Of a stretch of DNA of 64,000 nucleotides, positions 51,387 to 64,000 are shown one piece after another (position 1 is the stretch's first letter; every line of letters starts with the position of its first letter). The notes below the pieces were generated by a model, which was not told where the DNA came from, did not search any database, and saw only the letters and a program-made list of their open reading frames with translations. This DNA is from Klebsormidium nitens. Taxonomy: Eukaryota > Streptophyta > Klebsormidiophyceae > Klebsormidiales > Klebsormidiaceae. Location of the stretch: the NCBI GenBank assembly GCA_000708835.1, contig DF237208.1, forward strand, positions 1 through 64,000, written 5' to 3'. A program made the translations under genes and the position numbers.

Positions 51387-54300
51387 CTACTCCTCCTCCT
51401 TGGGAGGGTCTATCCATCGCCCGTGGTCCTTGATGAGCTGAACGAGGGCATCCGTGGCTCCCTCCATGGGGATCGCCCTTTTGACAACCTCCTGAAGACC
51501 CAAAAAAAGCACGAATTGAGCGCCAATCCGGTGCTTTGAGCGGACGGTTGTTGCGGGCAGAAAACACGTGTCCGTCGTAATCGACAGAAAAGCGTCTGGG
51601 CTGTCACAACAGGTTACCTTTCGTCGATGGCCCTTGCCGTCCAAAACGGGCCGGATCCAAATCTAAGCTGCTTTCCTCTCAGCATTGCTCGAGGTTCGTA
51701 GCCCCTGTTGCGGTCCCAGCTGATGCGCAAAGAAGCCGGTCAGCTTGGAGCTGGCTTCCATAAGCGGGCATTACGATTTGTACGACGATCTACAACGCAT
51801 AGACATACGCACGAAAGAACGGAAAGCATTCTCAACAGATCCGCGCATTTGCTCACCTTTCCGACGTACAGGTCGATCTTTCCGGGAGCTCCGCCGACGT
51901 AGCCGAAATCGGCGTCGGCCATCTCTCCAGGACCGTTCACGATGCAACCCATAATTGCAATCTGCGAGAGACAGAAACTCACGTGAGAAGGGCAAGCGCT
52001 CAACGAGTTCAAAACTTCTGGGAAGCATCTTTCCTCAATGGCTAAATGATCCAAACCCGGGCGGCCGCTCTACTTTTCAATGAAGCAGGCTACTTGGACC
52101 AGGGTAGAAATTTTGTGACCGTTTGTGCGCCGTTGGACGGAATTTGTTCAGACCGAAAATGATTGGGAGGCAGCCATGGGCGGCCTATGGGCATCCGCTG
52201 GTGACATTGCTACGAGCAAATCCCGTTCGGTATCTTGCATTTTGACTTTGTTTTGGAACCAATATTGCGACATGGAAATTTGGAACCGATATTACGACAT
52301 GGAAAGGCCAAGTTCTCCTGCCCTTCTGCATACACAGCTATGCATGCACCGAAGTATGAGACAGATGGCAATCTGCTGGGTCGCCTCATCCTGTGGTACG
52401 AGGCAACTCAGAAAGGCTGGCATGGCTCACCGCAACACCGGGCAGGTGGCTCGTCTTTGCGCGGATGGCGGCGGTCACATCTTGCAAGTCGAAGAGCGTG
52501 CGGCCACACGAGGGGCACGAGACGTAGTCCTGCAAGGCGGAGATGCACGGTAAGAGGACGAAATTCAAGAGGTTAGATTCAGAAGAGGGCCTGTAAGGGA
52601 GCTTGGGCGAATGAAGTCCAAAGCCGGTTAAGGGAGAGGGCGGCAGCGGGTTTGTGAAAAGCGCTTGCGCAAGAAGCGGTCGTGGCGGATCGTGACAACT
52701 TTCAAAGGATGAAAGGCTAGATATAAGACCAAGCAGATGTGTGAGGTCGGACCCTCCGGAACCATTTTGGCGCAGCAGGGGGGCCGTATCAGGAGGCTAG
52801 CCCGGACAGCAACAAAAGTGGTGAAACGTGATCAGTACACGCGAGACTTAGAGACCCTGCACTGCCGACTAGGAAGAGAATTTAGAAACCCAGTCCCGGG
52901 ACTGTGTTCAAGACGTAGGGGGTCTTTGTAAAGCACTCGTGAGCGAGTCTGGTCGGAATTTGGACAGTGTGAAACCTTAAGGGTGGGGCAAAAGGAGGGA
53001 AATTGGCGTCGGCGGCAGACCGCACTTTGAAAAGTTGAAGAGATTGGATCAAGGTTCCACGGACTAAAAAATATCCAACTGACAAAGCACTGGCGAGACA
53101 GAACATCACGCCATCACGTTCATTCTGGACATGTCGGGAGTAGACTTGGCCTTTTCGAAAACGAACGGCGCCAACACTGTCCAGATCACTTCCAAACCAC
53201 TGTCCAGATCAGCGTCTGAAGCACTTACCGTCTTGGTGTTGCGCATGCGGCAGCCCTGCAGCATGCCGAACGACGTCCGCACCAGGAAATCGAGGTCCTG
53301 GGGGCCTTCGATCATCACACCGTCACCGAGACCATCGACCTGCGGGAAGAGATGAGAATCAGTACCTCGAGCTCCATAGGAGTTACTCGAAAGCTTGTAA
53401 CGTAAACAGGGTTGCTGAAAGAGGCCCGCAAATTTTTTGAATCGCACACTTGGGTGGGTCGTTTCCCACCAAGTCTGCAGTTCGGCTTATCCAGAAATAG
53501 ATACATAGTCGGGATCGCCCCGCTCCCCTTGTCTCCGAGTTGGACCTATGTCGCAATGTGAAGATTGCAGGGGACAATACGCAAGAGAATGTCGGCGGAA
53601 TTACTAAGAAGGTGAAGGCACTTACCAACAAGGCGCCTGCCTCGCTGCCGGAGGTCAGAACAAGGTCGTCCCTGCAAAATACGAGCGGACCAGTATAAGC
53701 TCACAGTAAACGGCGACAAGAGCACGGAAAACCTGAGGTTCTGCCGGAAACGTTGTACTTCAGAACATAGTGGCACATTCGATGAAGGAGATTGCGCTAA
53801 AACAGCAGCGCGCTTGGAATAATAATGCTAGGACGAATCGAAACAGAGCAAAGGTTTCCAAACCCCCGAGGCAGAGAATACAGATTACTGAGGGGGCTAA
53901 GGCTTTCCAACGTGCAGACAACGCAGGTCCAGCCATGCTAGCACCCCCTGTCTTCACAACATATCAAGAAGACCAATATCTTAAACCACCTTGTTAGAAC
54001 AAAGAGCGGTGGGCTCACGTGTCTGTGCCTTCAGGGAACTGCAGATGGTGGATGACCGGGAACTTGAGATCATTGGACTGCAGGAACTCGAAGATCCTGC
54101 GAGAGCGCACCACAAACGGGCGGTCAGGACAGCTCCGGACCTTGTGCTAAGTAGGATCAACAAGCGTCGCGTGCTTACAAGCAGCCTTGATAAGTCGAGC
54201 ATAGTGTGGCTTGCTCGCTTAGATTACCGTCTCGAAAAGACGGCTCTCAATAATTTCACGAGGTTGGACCTCAAGTTCTTTCTGGGGCATAACCTTCTGC

Positions 54301-57300
54301 AAGCTGTCACGAAAGTTTACACCACTATAGGCGACATGCAAACAGAATTGCCGTCTTTCTCACAATGGCCGTTTCTCAGGATCAGAAGTATCTTCCTAGC
54401 TCCGCGTTGACGACCTAGATTGTTGAGGATCTACATCTTGCGTCCCACCCTAAGCGTCTTGAGCGTTTTTAGACGCCCAGTTTCTCTCTTGATGCCCTCA
54501 CACTGACGCGCTGACGCTCTCATCCGGAAAAGTCTCTCAGGAACTCAAAGCACGAAAGGCGATCTTTTGAGTTCCCAGCACCGTTAGGGAACGGACAGCC
54601 CTACACCAATCAGGCGGCAAGTTCCTGGCAGCTCTGACCAAGTTGGGGCCTGCATTTCTGAAACCAGCGTACCATTTGGGATCCAGACTCTCTCGATGCG
54701 TGAGACATCCGCACTAAACATCATTCCTGGCCCCCTCAAAAACCCCGTCCGATTATGCGCACCTTCTTGAGGCATGGACCCTGCTGGCGGAGTCGGTCTC
54801 GGGCACGTCAATGAGGAGAAACATGGCGTCGATGTTTTTGAGCGCCTCCAGCTGGGCCGTGGTCTCGGAGCCATCCAGCGTGATGGCCGGCCGAGAGCCT
54901 GCGTTCAAAAATTGAGGTTAGGAACTTCACCCTAGCAACCTCACCCCGCCGCGCTTGTTCGTGAGCAAAGCGCGACAGGTCCAACGGGTTTATGGCTGCT
55001 AATCGTGTGGGTTTTGATGTGTGCAAAGCTCCCCCGGACTTCTCCAAATCGTCCAGCTCTTTGCTGATCGGAAGGGCCGAAACCGAAACTGAAAAGCGGC
55101 ACTTCATTTTCACTCCGTCAACGCCAAGGCCTACGCAAGAAAGATCAATCCTTGATTTTTCGCTTACAGCTGACGAGTGAAGCCGTCAATCAGAGAGAGG
55201 GATGGAAGCGTGGGAGATGCACAAGAGAAGCAGGAGAAAACAACAAGGGAGCGGGAGAGGAACGAGAATATAAGGTTCACCTTCGGGGATCTTAGCCAGC
55301 AAGCCTTGCTCGACCTCTCGCAGGCTGAGGAGAGCGAGCGCGTCGGGTAGCGGGTTGCTCAGCAGCTCTGCGATGGGCACCAGAATGCCCAGGCCTGCCT
55401 GGCCCAGACCGTCCGCAGGGGCCGCCGTTTGCAGTCGCCGCAGGGTTTGCCGCTGAATATATGACGGTTTATTGTAATGGGTCAACGAGCGAAAGTGTTT
55501 GCCTTTAGGTTAGAAGACGGGTTATGAAACGGTCAACAACTGTGCAGCGCGGCAGACTTCTGTTGCAAGTGTCTGGATGCAGATGGACAAACTTGTGCAA
55601 GTCGGCTCGTGACTTTTGTAGAGCAGTTGCTGCAGATGGATTTGAGATCAGGCACGGTTTTCCCACCCTTCTGAGTTCCGCTTGACGATTTTTGGAGCAT
55701 TTCACGACAAGAAAGAATCTGAGGTCCGACACTCACAGCGGTCTTGTCTTCTTGCGGAGGCACTTTTCGCAGGAACAGGGTGTCAACGGTGTCAATGCCC
55801 TTGAACGGCATCCCCAACGCGTCCTTGCACTGCAGCGACTTATACAGCTTCTTCGAGTCCTGCAAAATAAAGCAGAAAAAGTTCACATTGTGGCAAGACA
55901 GCTCTTTCTTCTTTCCCATGAAGCAGGTACTTAAGTAACCTGTTCTGAATCAGAAAGAGATCCAGGCGTACTGGACAAAGCGAGGTTGGAGGGAAAAGGT
56001 TGGAGGGGACCACAACTCTCGAGGGACAAAGAAAGATTCGATCAGATAGAACGAGACACAAGCTTTCGGTCAGGAACGAGGGATGTTCTCGGTTTCGTCT
56101 TGGTTGGCAAGGTATGCTCCGTTCAGTGTACTGCCATGTATGTTCAGAGGGGCACAATTTCCATCATGCATCTGGCTCCGCCTTCACAGGCTCCTCCTGC
56201 TTAGGGCAGCGTCTCTTCCAGAGCGTGCTCAATTGAACGTCTTTTGAGAAACAAAGGAGACCAATGTCAAGCGAGCATTGCGGGGGACAATCTTGGGTAA
56301 TGAGGACGCTTTCAAGAAAAGGAGTCCCGTTTGCGCAAGTCATCGACTCACCTTTATCTGGTCCAAGGTGATGGCGGCAATGACGGAGCCGTCCCTGTGC
56401 AGGACATGCCGGAAGTCCAGCTTGTCACCCTGCAGGAAAAACAATGACGTCAGCTTCTCAAAGCAAGACCGGCGCCTCCCGCTGAAAGTGGAGTCAATGC
56501 ATTGATCCTTCCCCCTATTACTCGAAGCGCGAGTATTTCAATTTTGGCCCTCTCAACTCCCAGCCAACTTCCCCAACATTGTACAATGACAGATTCAAGG
56601 CGCAGATGGGATTAGCTGGACGCAGAATATTGTTAGCAGTCAATCGCAACCAGCATGCTGAAAGCCATTGCTGAGGTAATAAGACCTCCTTCGGGTACAC
56701 CGATCTCGACATCCGGACATGACGTATATCAGGTTCATGGTGGATGCACCTCACGGCCTTGCGTTCACAACCAAAATTGAGAGTGAAGGATGGGGACAGC
56801 AGAAGAAGGGTCCGCAACAGCCATGTCTACCAGAATAACCTACGAAGTGAAAGAAGAGAGCGGGACAGATGTATTGTACCTCCTTTTGTACGGGAAGATC
56901 GCCCGACCTTCGCTGGAACTCGTAGTAGTGCCGGTGCTTCTCCTCGAAGGGCTCCTGCAGAAGTGGACACAAACGACTTCGAGAAAAGCACCTGGTTTTG
57001 GTATTTACGAGGCAGCAGAAACTTCTGGAGTTCCTTCGTGTTGACTGGGTCCTGCTGTTCTCACTTCGGTCGCTTGGGCCCGACGAAGCTTCGATCCACC
57101 GACGAAGTCCGTTTTCGCATTTCATTCACCTTTTTCGCATCCACTGAAGCAGTGCCACGAACCCAAAACTCTCAACGGAAAACATCCGTTGCCCACAGCT
57201 CTCTGGGGCACCACTCACCACGCCCTTCTGCAGCTTTGCGTTGCGCATCCCGAAGTTGGCCAGCTTCGTGCACGGCTCGATCTCGAGCTCGGGATCTTCC

Positions 57301-60300
57301 GTGAGCGACACCCGGATGGTGTCCCCCAGCCCGTCCTACAGCAGCGCAACACCGTGGTTAAAATGCTGGTTAAGAAGTTTTCCACATTTGTAGTCCAAGA
57401 AAGGACGGTGTAACCCTTTATGGTTTGGAAGAGCGGGCTGTAACGCTTTCACTGTCGGAGAGGAGTAGGTGAAGAATCTACGTAGGTTCAGCAGGGTACG
57501 GTACAGCCGTTTGGAAATCTGAAGCGTAGGGTCTGAACGGTTTGACATTTAGCAGAGACAGGTGCACACCGTTTGGAGTGTAGAAGAGAAGGGTACAAAC
57601 TGTTTGAAAATTTCAAGGAAGAGGGCGTAAACCGTTTGGGGTCTAGAAGAATAGAGGGAAGACGGTCTAGAATTTGGGAATCGCCTGAGAGAAGTGATGC
57701 TTGTAGCTCCTGACTTGCACATCGTCTGGCCACCCCTTTCACCTGCATGCCTTTTGACAGAGCTTTGTCCAACCCCTGCACAACTGACATTCCAAGATTT
57801 CCCCCAGCCAACTCTCGATTGATCTCTTCTGGGCTGCAATTCTAACAGACTAGAGTGACAAAGTTTACCTGCAGAAGCGCCCCAATCCCGATCGCCGACT
57901 TCATGCGCCCGTCCTCACCGTCTCCAGCCTCCGTCACGCCTAGATGCAGAGGGTAGTCCCACTTGTTGAGGTACATCTCAGACGCCAATAGCCGGTATGC
58001 CTGAGGCAAGAAGAATATGTTGGTAACTCAATCGAGATTGACGAGTTTTGAGCACGCGTTTGGTGATGCCATCTCAAGAGGACAGTAAAATAAGGGGATC
58101 CATCATTGGGTAGGTCCAAAGCGTATTCGTTTGGGCAGCCACTGATATCCAGCGGGAGGGCTCTGTAAATGGCCTGTGCTTCGTAGAGTGGATTGGAGAG
58201 TGCACTTCGTGACGTTTAGCCGTCCACACAAAAAGTCCGCAGTTTTCTTTCTTAGTCGGATCCTTCAACGGAGGTTGATTGCATGCTCTCCATTCCCTCC
58301 GACTGATATGGATTTTAATTGTAGCGATTAGTTGGGCAAAGATAATCATGCTCCACCTCCAAAATTGCGAGAACGCCAGTCGGGCCTCACCTCGACCATA
58401 ACGACTGGGTTGCTGGCCTTCATCGAGAAGAGGAAGTTGTGGTAGTCCATCTTGCGAGCGATGCGCGCATACTCGAACGCCGACTCCACCATGCCCCGGG
58501 GCGTGTCACCGTAGTAGTTGAGAATGCGGTCGGAGAGAGACCCGTGGTTGGTGCCAATCCGCATCGCACGGTTCAAGCGCTTGCACTTCTCGACGAGCTT
58601 TGAGAATACCTGGGGATGGCGACAGACAGTTTCGCAAACCAACATTTGTAACACGTTTGAGGCCCGAATTTCTTCGCCGAATGAAGCTATGCAAGCGCCT
58701 TGACCTGATTAATGCAAAGGATCGAGACGTGCTCTAATCGATTACAGCCGTACAGACTGCAGACTCAATCGTATCAATAAGGAAAAGAAAACGTGATGAA
58801 CAAATACTTCAGCACCACGGCGAGTACGAACCCACGAATTCTCCGCCTGTGTTGCAAGAATGAAAAAGACTGCCGAAAGGGACGCGATACAGAGAGAGAC
58901 TGTCCAAGAATGGTGTACTTACCTTCTCAATGTGCTCCAGCTCTGCTTGGTACTCTGCGTCAGTCCACTCCTGCACCTTAAATTGTGCTCTCGCATCGAC
59001 TGCAAATCACGACGTAACACAGAAAGTCTTACAAGTCAGGTCTTATGTAGCATGCAAGCTGCAACAAAGCATTGGTCACGCAGAGCAAAGCCAAAGAGAG
59101 AGGGCAACAATTTGATCTTTCAGGTTGACGAAGATGGGTTCAAATTCATGGCGACCCTTAGTTCTTTTGAGGTGTGAGAGACACATTTCCAGCAATAAAC
59201 ATTGGACTCTGCACACGAGTGAATGGTAACCAGAGTGCAGCCCAAACTCTTCCGGAGAAAGATCTCAAAAGGTGTCTCACCATAGTTGCCGGGATTGATC
59301 CGGATCTTGTCAAAGCACTCTGCAACCTGGTTGGCGATAGTGGGGGCAAAGTGGATGTCGGCCACGAGAGGGATCTCGTAGCTGGAAAGAAGTGGAACAA
59401 AGCACTTTTGAGTGAAAATCTCCCATAAAAAAATCTCCCATCTCTCATCTCATCTCTCAAAAGCAAATCAACTTGGTCCAACATTCAACCACCAAACTCC
59501 GGCCGATTGAAGCAACTGGGTTGAGGTCGTCAACACTGTGGATTCCCCGCCTGACAGAGAGATTGAGCCTCTACGTACCTCTTCAGAACTAGAAGGACCA
59601 GTTTGTCTGACCGTTCGATTTTTCCAGGCGGCTGCTGCTACTACTAGTGAAGAGTCCATATGTCGGGCGCCACACTCACTTGTGCTTCAACAAAGTTTCT
59701 TTGATTTGCAAGCATGCGTCCGCTTCCCGCTTCCCCTGGACAGTGATACGGCAGATGTCGGCGCCGTTGTCTGCGATCCTCATGACCTGCGCAGAACGTC
59801 ACAGAGTCAAAATCTGGTACCTAAAATCTGGCAGCTAACAAAAGATGATGCTTCTTCTCACGGTTATGACAACTTGCGAAGCTGCAGCCATTAAGGCAGC
59901 CCAGAACTACCACAATGCTATAAATCCCCTGTCGAAAGCTTCATTCTGCTGACCAACCTCCAAATTGCGAGGGCCAGCAGGCAAGCGGTTGACATCAAAC
60001 AGAGTCTCTGTTGCATAACTGATCCCAATTAGACGGACAGGAAAAACAAGATCTTTCGCACTTCCTTTGAACGCAGCTGTTGACCGGTGAAATGCAAGAA
60101 GCAATGCAATTCTCAGCACTATGTGGGTATCTCACCTGATCAACAGTACCTTTCACGTCCTTGGTATCTGTGGTGGTCATGGTCTGCGTGCGGATTGGAT
60201 GTTCGCTGCCGACTGCGATGTTGCCGATCATGATCGTCCGGGTTGGCCGGCGGATTGTTTTATAGATCGACTCGCAGTACGGTTGGCGAGGAGCTGCAGG

Positions 60301-61622
60301 GATGCAACAGAAAAACTCGCTCCTACTTTCATCAAGGTAATTTGGTGCAGAACCGAGAAGGTTTCACTGACTGCAGAGAGTACTAATGAAAATCTGCAGG
60401 AAGACCTCAAGAAAGCGTAGCGTAGCTCATGGCTCGAAGGAGAGCAGCGAAATCGAGACTAGAAGCTCAAGGTTTCAGTTGTGATTGCGCGTTCCGATAG
60501 TTGTCTTCTTTCCCAAATCCTATCTGCTAATGGCTACCAAGTAGCCCAGACAGACATTTAGACGGTCCGAACGTTGTTCTTTGTATGTTTCAATTGCCCC
60601 CAGCCGTGCTCTCTTTTCGCTCCCAAGTTCCTGAATTCTTCCACATCGGTGATTTTGTTTAGGGACCAGCACGAGGTGGCACACTCCTAATGCTGTTCTA
60701 TTGTTTGAGTCTTGCTTACAATGCCACCTTCTATGAGCGCCTGATAGCAATATCTACGCCGATGATAAGGTCCAACTGCCATTATCCTTCCTTGTGTAGG
60801 ATGCACGACGAACCAGCAACCCCACTAACAAGGTATGGCGGTTTTGGGAGAGCTGTGAGAATGCACTCTAGATGGCGCCGAATACCAAGCTCTAAGTTTT
60901 GAAGCTAGGGTTTGTCAGCTCCCATTAGCAGTAGAGCAACAGGGCAAATTAGGACTTCTAGGGTAAACAATATATCATTTTGGGTACGCTAGCATCTATA
61001 GCCTTAAGTGTTTGGACTTCGGCATTGCACAAGGACAACAAATACAGAGCGATGCCAGAGAAAGCGTTGGCAGTGGAAATGCGGCCACAATCAATCACCG
61101 CAGTACGAGATGCCTATCTACTAGACGAAGGCAGACAGACGTGCGCCACTGACACGAAGTAGAAGCTAGCGAAAGTTGTTTCAGAGAGCAAATGTCAATG
61201 TGAAGGACCGGCAATGAAGAAAACAGATGGTATGCATTTTCAGATGCCAGAGCGGGATGAAATTATCGTAGACAGCATTGCACGCAGATAGGATGTAGTA
61301 TAGGCAACAGGTTGCAAGCACTGGAGTTCATCAATTTCTAGGTTGTATACAACCATGGTTACCTTGTTCCACAAATCAAACAAAATGCCAGCAACTTACC
61401 ATACATAGTGGTCGAGTCAGGCGCCTGCACCGCTCCTGCCTGTGCCATCTGAATCCCGCTCTGCTTGGTCCTTCTGCTTGAAGTCAGAACCGGTAACACA
61501 AAGCTAGCAGCATCATTCCCTAAGCATGAAGGAGCATTGTCCACTCTCCGCAGCTGGCAATGAGACGCAGGCACAGCGAGCCTGCTGCTGACAACGCTGA
61601 TAGCTGCACCAGCCGCCATCAT
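51387..61622 (-). CDS. HDS: 4-hydroxy-3-methylbut-2-enyl diphosphate synthase (HDS/IspG/GcpE), plant type
   Basis: Nineteen minus-strand exons: 61400-61622, 60136-60293, 59680-59786, 59281-59381, 58923-58999, 58391-58609, 57869-58000, 57219-57335, 56880-56954, 56352-56429, 55737-55859, 55281-55452, 54763-54898, 54019-54096, 53626-53671, 53229-53339, 52431-52529, 51857-51961 and 51387-51491. They join in phase to 753 aa. It converts MEcPP to HMBPP in the plastid MEP pathway, using a [4Fe-4S] cluster and ferredoxin. The N-terminal ~80 residues look like a transit peptide. The TIM-barrel part has [39 protein letters not shown] and [13 protein letters not shown] long middle insertion (~345-600) marks the plant form. 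The cluster ligands are in CPSC (Cys ~656, 659) and GCIVNGPGE (Cys ~690, Glu ~697). All key residues are present. ATG at 61622 or 61619. Confidence 0.97.
52251..52308. repeat. Short tandem duplication in HDS intron 17
   Basis: TTGGAACC(A/G)ATATT(G/A)CGACATGGAAA occurs twice, about 26 bp apart. Within an intron it has no coding effect. Confidence 0.85.
57407..57671. repeat. ~32-bp degenerate minisatellite in HDS intron 7
   Basis: Six to eight degenerate units share GGGT-NNN-AACCGTTTGGA and TAGAAGAGAA. Clear cores start near 57494, 57529, 57561, 57591, 57623 and 57657, spaced 30-35 bp. Two weaker ones lie near 57407 and 57434. The array fills half of the intron between exons 7 and 8. Confidence 0.8.
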
Positions 61623-62369
61623 GCGTTCCCTGCGTTTCTTCTTAAAACGGGAGTATGCCGCTCAGTTTTCTGATAAGCGCCCTCAAACAGTAAGCACCCC
61701 GCGTGGTGGGGCTTCCCAAAAGACAAGGAAATTACTCGAAAGCCCTGCACTTCAAGTTGTTGCTGCCAAGAAAGCGGTTCGAGGCTCTACGCTTCTGTGG
61801 GCTCTTTTCACAGCCCAGAATCTTGTAATCCAGATTCTGCTGCAAGTCCTAGCTGGCACTTTCCTGCGCCGTGATACGCTGAGGCTTCTTGGCTCTTGTA
61901 CCTGAGATTGTGACGCAAGGGTTAGGGCGGGTTAGGGTCCTAATCCACAAACGGCTGCAAGAGCCCTCAAATAGGTTAGGTAGCGATCCAGTCAGGTTAG
62001 CTCAAAGCGCATGCTGGATAGGGGACCCCTTGATTGTTGGGTTTCGCTAACCAGAGTCCTCGCTAACCATCTCTTAGCCATGACGGTTCCTACTTAAACT
62101 TTGGGTCTCCTAACCCAAGGGCCAAGGGGCTTGAAAGTTGAGAATGCTGCTGCCAGCCTGCTGCTGCTTTTGCCGATTTCAGGTCTTGGCCCTAGGATAT
62201 GCATTTCGTGGTCCTTGTTACTTGAACTTGAAGTTGAAAACAAATTTCTTCGAGCGCCGCATGCTGTTTTTGGTTCAGGAGCTGTCCTTTTTATCACACC
62301 CGTTCTGGACAGCAAACACCACCTGCCGGGAACTTGGATTTGAAAGCGTTGTAAAAAGAAGTAGTCGCT
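61623..62369. promoter_or_regulatory. Divergent intergenic, HDS / Sec14-like
   Basis: These 747 bp separate the two start codons (61622 minus, 62370 plus) and should carry both promoters. It contains GGTTAGG(G)-type stretches near 61917-62010, but no array. An overlapping plus-strand frame from 61621 has no recognised domain. Confidence 0.5.
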
Positions 62370-64000
62370 ATGGGCGATGTTGTGGCAAACGGTGCACAAG
62401 TTGGCCCTCCGAAAGCAGATGCCAACGGCCTTGCAAGGTCAGAAGAGGAGACCGGCTTCAGACCAGACGAGCCGGGAGTCGGAGAGGAGAGCTTTGACGA
62501 TGCGAGCGACTCTTCTCTAGGACAGGAGGTAGAGGCTCTGTTGAGTGAGATGCGGAAAGCGATCACAGATCTGGGGCTGTCGGGAGACGCTTACAAGGGG
62601 CCCGATTTGATGCGCTTCTTGCGGGCGAGGAGTAACAACGTAAAGAAGGCATCAAAGCTGTTTGTGGATCATGAGGTGAGAACGTCAATCTCTTGCGATG
62701 CTCCTTGTCGTAGACCGACCACATCTTCATACCGTTCAGAGCGAACTTTTGTCAGCTTGTGGGTTTGACACGAGAGACCACTCAGAATCTTAGATCAAAT
62801 AAAGAAGTACTCGCGATTCACTAGGAAGTGGAGAAAAGTAGGGGGATCCCTGCGTGGGAGTTGGTGCAATCCATCAGAGGAAGTCTGTGATTTTTAAGGA
62901 CAACTGCCAGGTTATCAACAGATTTTATGAACAGTGATGATATGATAAATCAGATGATGCAGTCTGACATCCTGAAAAGTGCCAGACATGTAGCTTCTGC
63001 AGTGAAGCTGAAGCAAAGGCCTGGCCAGTAAACCTCTTCTGATACGGTGCCTGGCTTGAATCGGCAATGAGACTGAGGGCTTTAAGGAAAAGTGTAAACC
63101 CTTGCTAAGGTCATAATGCTGTGAGCTGGCCGGTTGCTTTGAACCAAAGTGTGGTGGCATTATGTGATGGCAAGTACTTTCATAAGTAGAAGGCGTTTGA
63201 TACTTCGTCAGAAACGAAGGGTTTGTTGGAACTTGTATCTTGGAACCTGCATTATGGACTAAATGGAGTCCTGTCGAAGGTTTGGATGCATAATGCACGT
63301 ATATGACTACATTTACCAAGTCTGGCCCAGTTGGCAAGTTGAAGAGGCTTTGCTGTTGCTGAGATCTGCTTACTTAATTCAATTCACAAACGAATTCGGT
63401 TGGGATCTCTGAGTAAGCGGGCTCTGATGATTGTAATCAAGGAGGATATGATTGAAACGTTGGCTTTGACCACACAGCAGACCGTCGGCACAGCTTTTTC
63501 GCTTGTCAGGAAGAGAAACAAACTTGCATCATCTTTTTGCGAACCCGACGACTCCTCGGGGTTGGGCTGATCAGTTGTCACAACGGGACATCCGGCACCG
63601 ATGAAATAAAGTGCTGTTCTTAGCTTTCTCCGTCTTTCGCATGTACATCTGTACTTTCCCTTCTCAGCGCTCACCGAAATTTTCTCTTCCTTTCTGCAAG
63701 TCCTCATTGGAAAACATGCAGAATGCTCCACGAGACTGTCTTGACAGTGCCTTTGTCTATACTCCATACGGCATGCAAGGCAAAGATGAGGCAGCTTGTC
63801 TACTCACTCTTGACCCAAGTTTAAGAACTTGACCGCGCTGGGGTCTGATGCTTTGGCACACATTCCCTTTGCAGAACTTTCGCAAGACATTCTGTCCTAA
63901 GGGGTACATCAGTGAGGACGAGGTCGCAAACGAGCTGGCCGCAAAGAAGGCAACCCTGCAGGGGTTGGACAAGGAGGGTCACCCGCTGTCGATCGGCTGC
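62370..64000 (+). CDS. Sec14/CRAL-TRIO lipid-transfer protein, 5' part (cut by window edge)
   Basis: Exon 1 (62370-62675, 102 aa) starts MGDVVANGAQVGPPKADANG. It has an acidic, Ser-rich leader and then the N-terminal CRAL-TRIO helix region (LMRFLRARSNNVKKASKLF). After a 1.2-kb intron, exon 2 (from 63875, acceptor TTTGCAG) continues in phase with NFRKTFCPKGYISEDEVANE and GLDKEGHPLSIGC to the window end. The family moves phosphatidylinositol, phosphatidylcholine or other lipids between membranes and stimulates phosphoinositide synthesis. The lipid-binding core is outside the window, so the exact subfamily is not set. The ATG is the first in the leader. Confidence 0.85.

Noticed and set aside
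61917-62010. Telomere-like GGTTAGGG stretches
   Set aside because: Only a few scattered, imperfect units; no array, so not an interstitial telomere.

Overview
The window is nuclear DNA of a green-lineage eukaryote. Genes are broken by many GT-AG introns, and the recognisable proteins are plant-type: an HDS/IspG with the long plant insertion, a DEAD-box helicase with an N-terminal WW domain, a plant-like Bet1 SNARE, V-ATPase subunit H, and a tyrosine-aminotransferase-family enzyme. A streptophyte alga such as Klebsormidium would fit; that organism call is inference. All gene models were joined by eye from protein similarity, splice motifs and reading-frame phase.

Layout. 1-1.2 kb: N-terminal part of a pogo/Tc5-like transposase (minus) and its GC-rich upstream DNA. 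1.9-8.1 kb: WW-DEAD-box RNA helicase (plus, 9 exons). 9.4-10.8 kb: small membrane protein with two DnaJ-like zinc clusters (minus, 3 exons). 11.8-17.6 kb: V-ATPase subunit H (plus, 11 exons). 18.4-20.1 kb: TRAPPC2/sedlin (minus, 4 exons). 20.3-20.5 kb: doubtful small gene. 21.1-23.9 kb: 3D-domain (MltA/RlpA-like) protein (plus). 25.3-27.3 kb: small WWE-domain protein (plus). 29.2-36.0 kb: TAT/NAAT-family aminotransferase (plus, 9 exons). 37.8-39.5 kb: intronless F-box/LRR protein (minus). 41.3-43.9 kb: Bet1-like SNARE (minus, 5 exons). 45.6-47.2 and 48.6-50.0 kb: two related Cys-rich membrane proteins, the first degenerate. 51.4-61.6 kb: HDS/IspG (minus, 19 exons). 62.4 kb to the end: Sec14/CRAL-TRIO protein (plus, cut by the window).

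The genes do not form one pathway. TRAPPC2, Bet1 and the Sec14-like protein all serve membrane traffic, V-ATPase H acidifies endomembranes, and HDS is a plastid MEP-pathway enzyme. Three pairs are divergent: zinc protein/V-ATPase H (996 bp), TRAPPC2/20.3-kb ORF (211 bp) and HDS/Sec14 (747 bp).

The most unusual signal is structural. Introns repeatedly carry tandem, decaying copies of the edge of the neighbouring exon together with its splice site. Six units precede V-ATPase H exon 8 (five copies plus the real exon) and four precede aminotransferase exon 6. Similar copies lie next to aminotransferase exons 5 and 7 and helicase exons 5, 8 and 9. One helicase copy is an apparently usable alternative last exon. 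The second highlight is a eukaryotic gene for a 3D domain, a fold known mainly from bacterial peptidoglycan enzymes.
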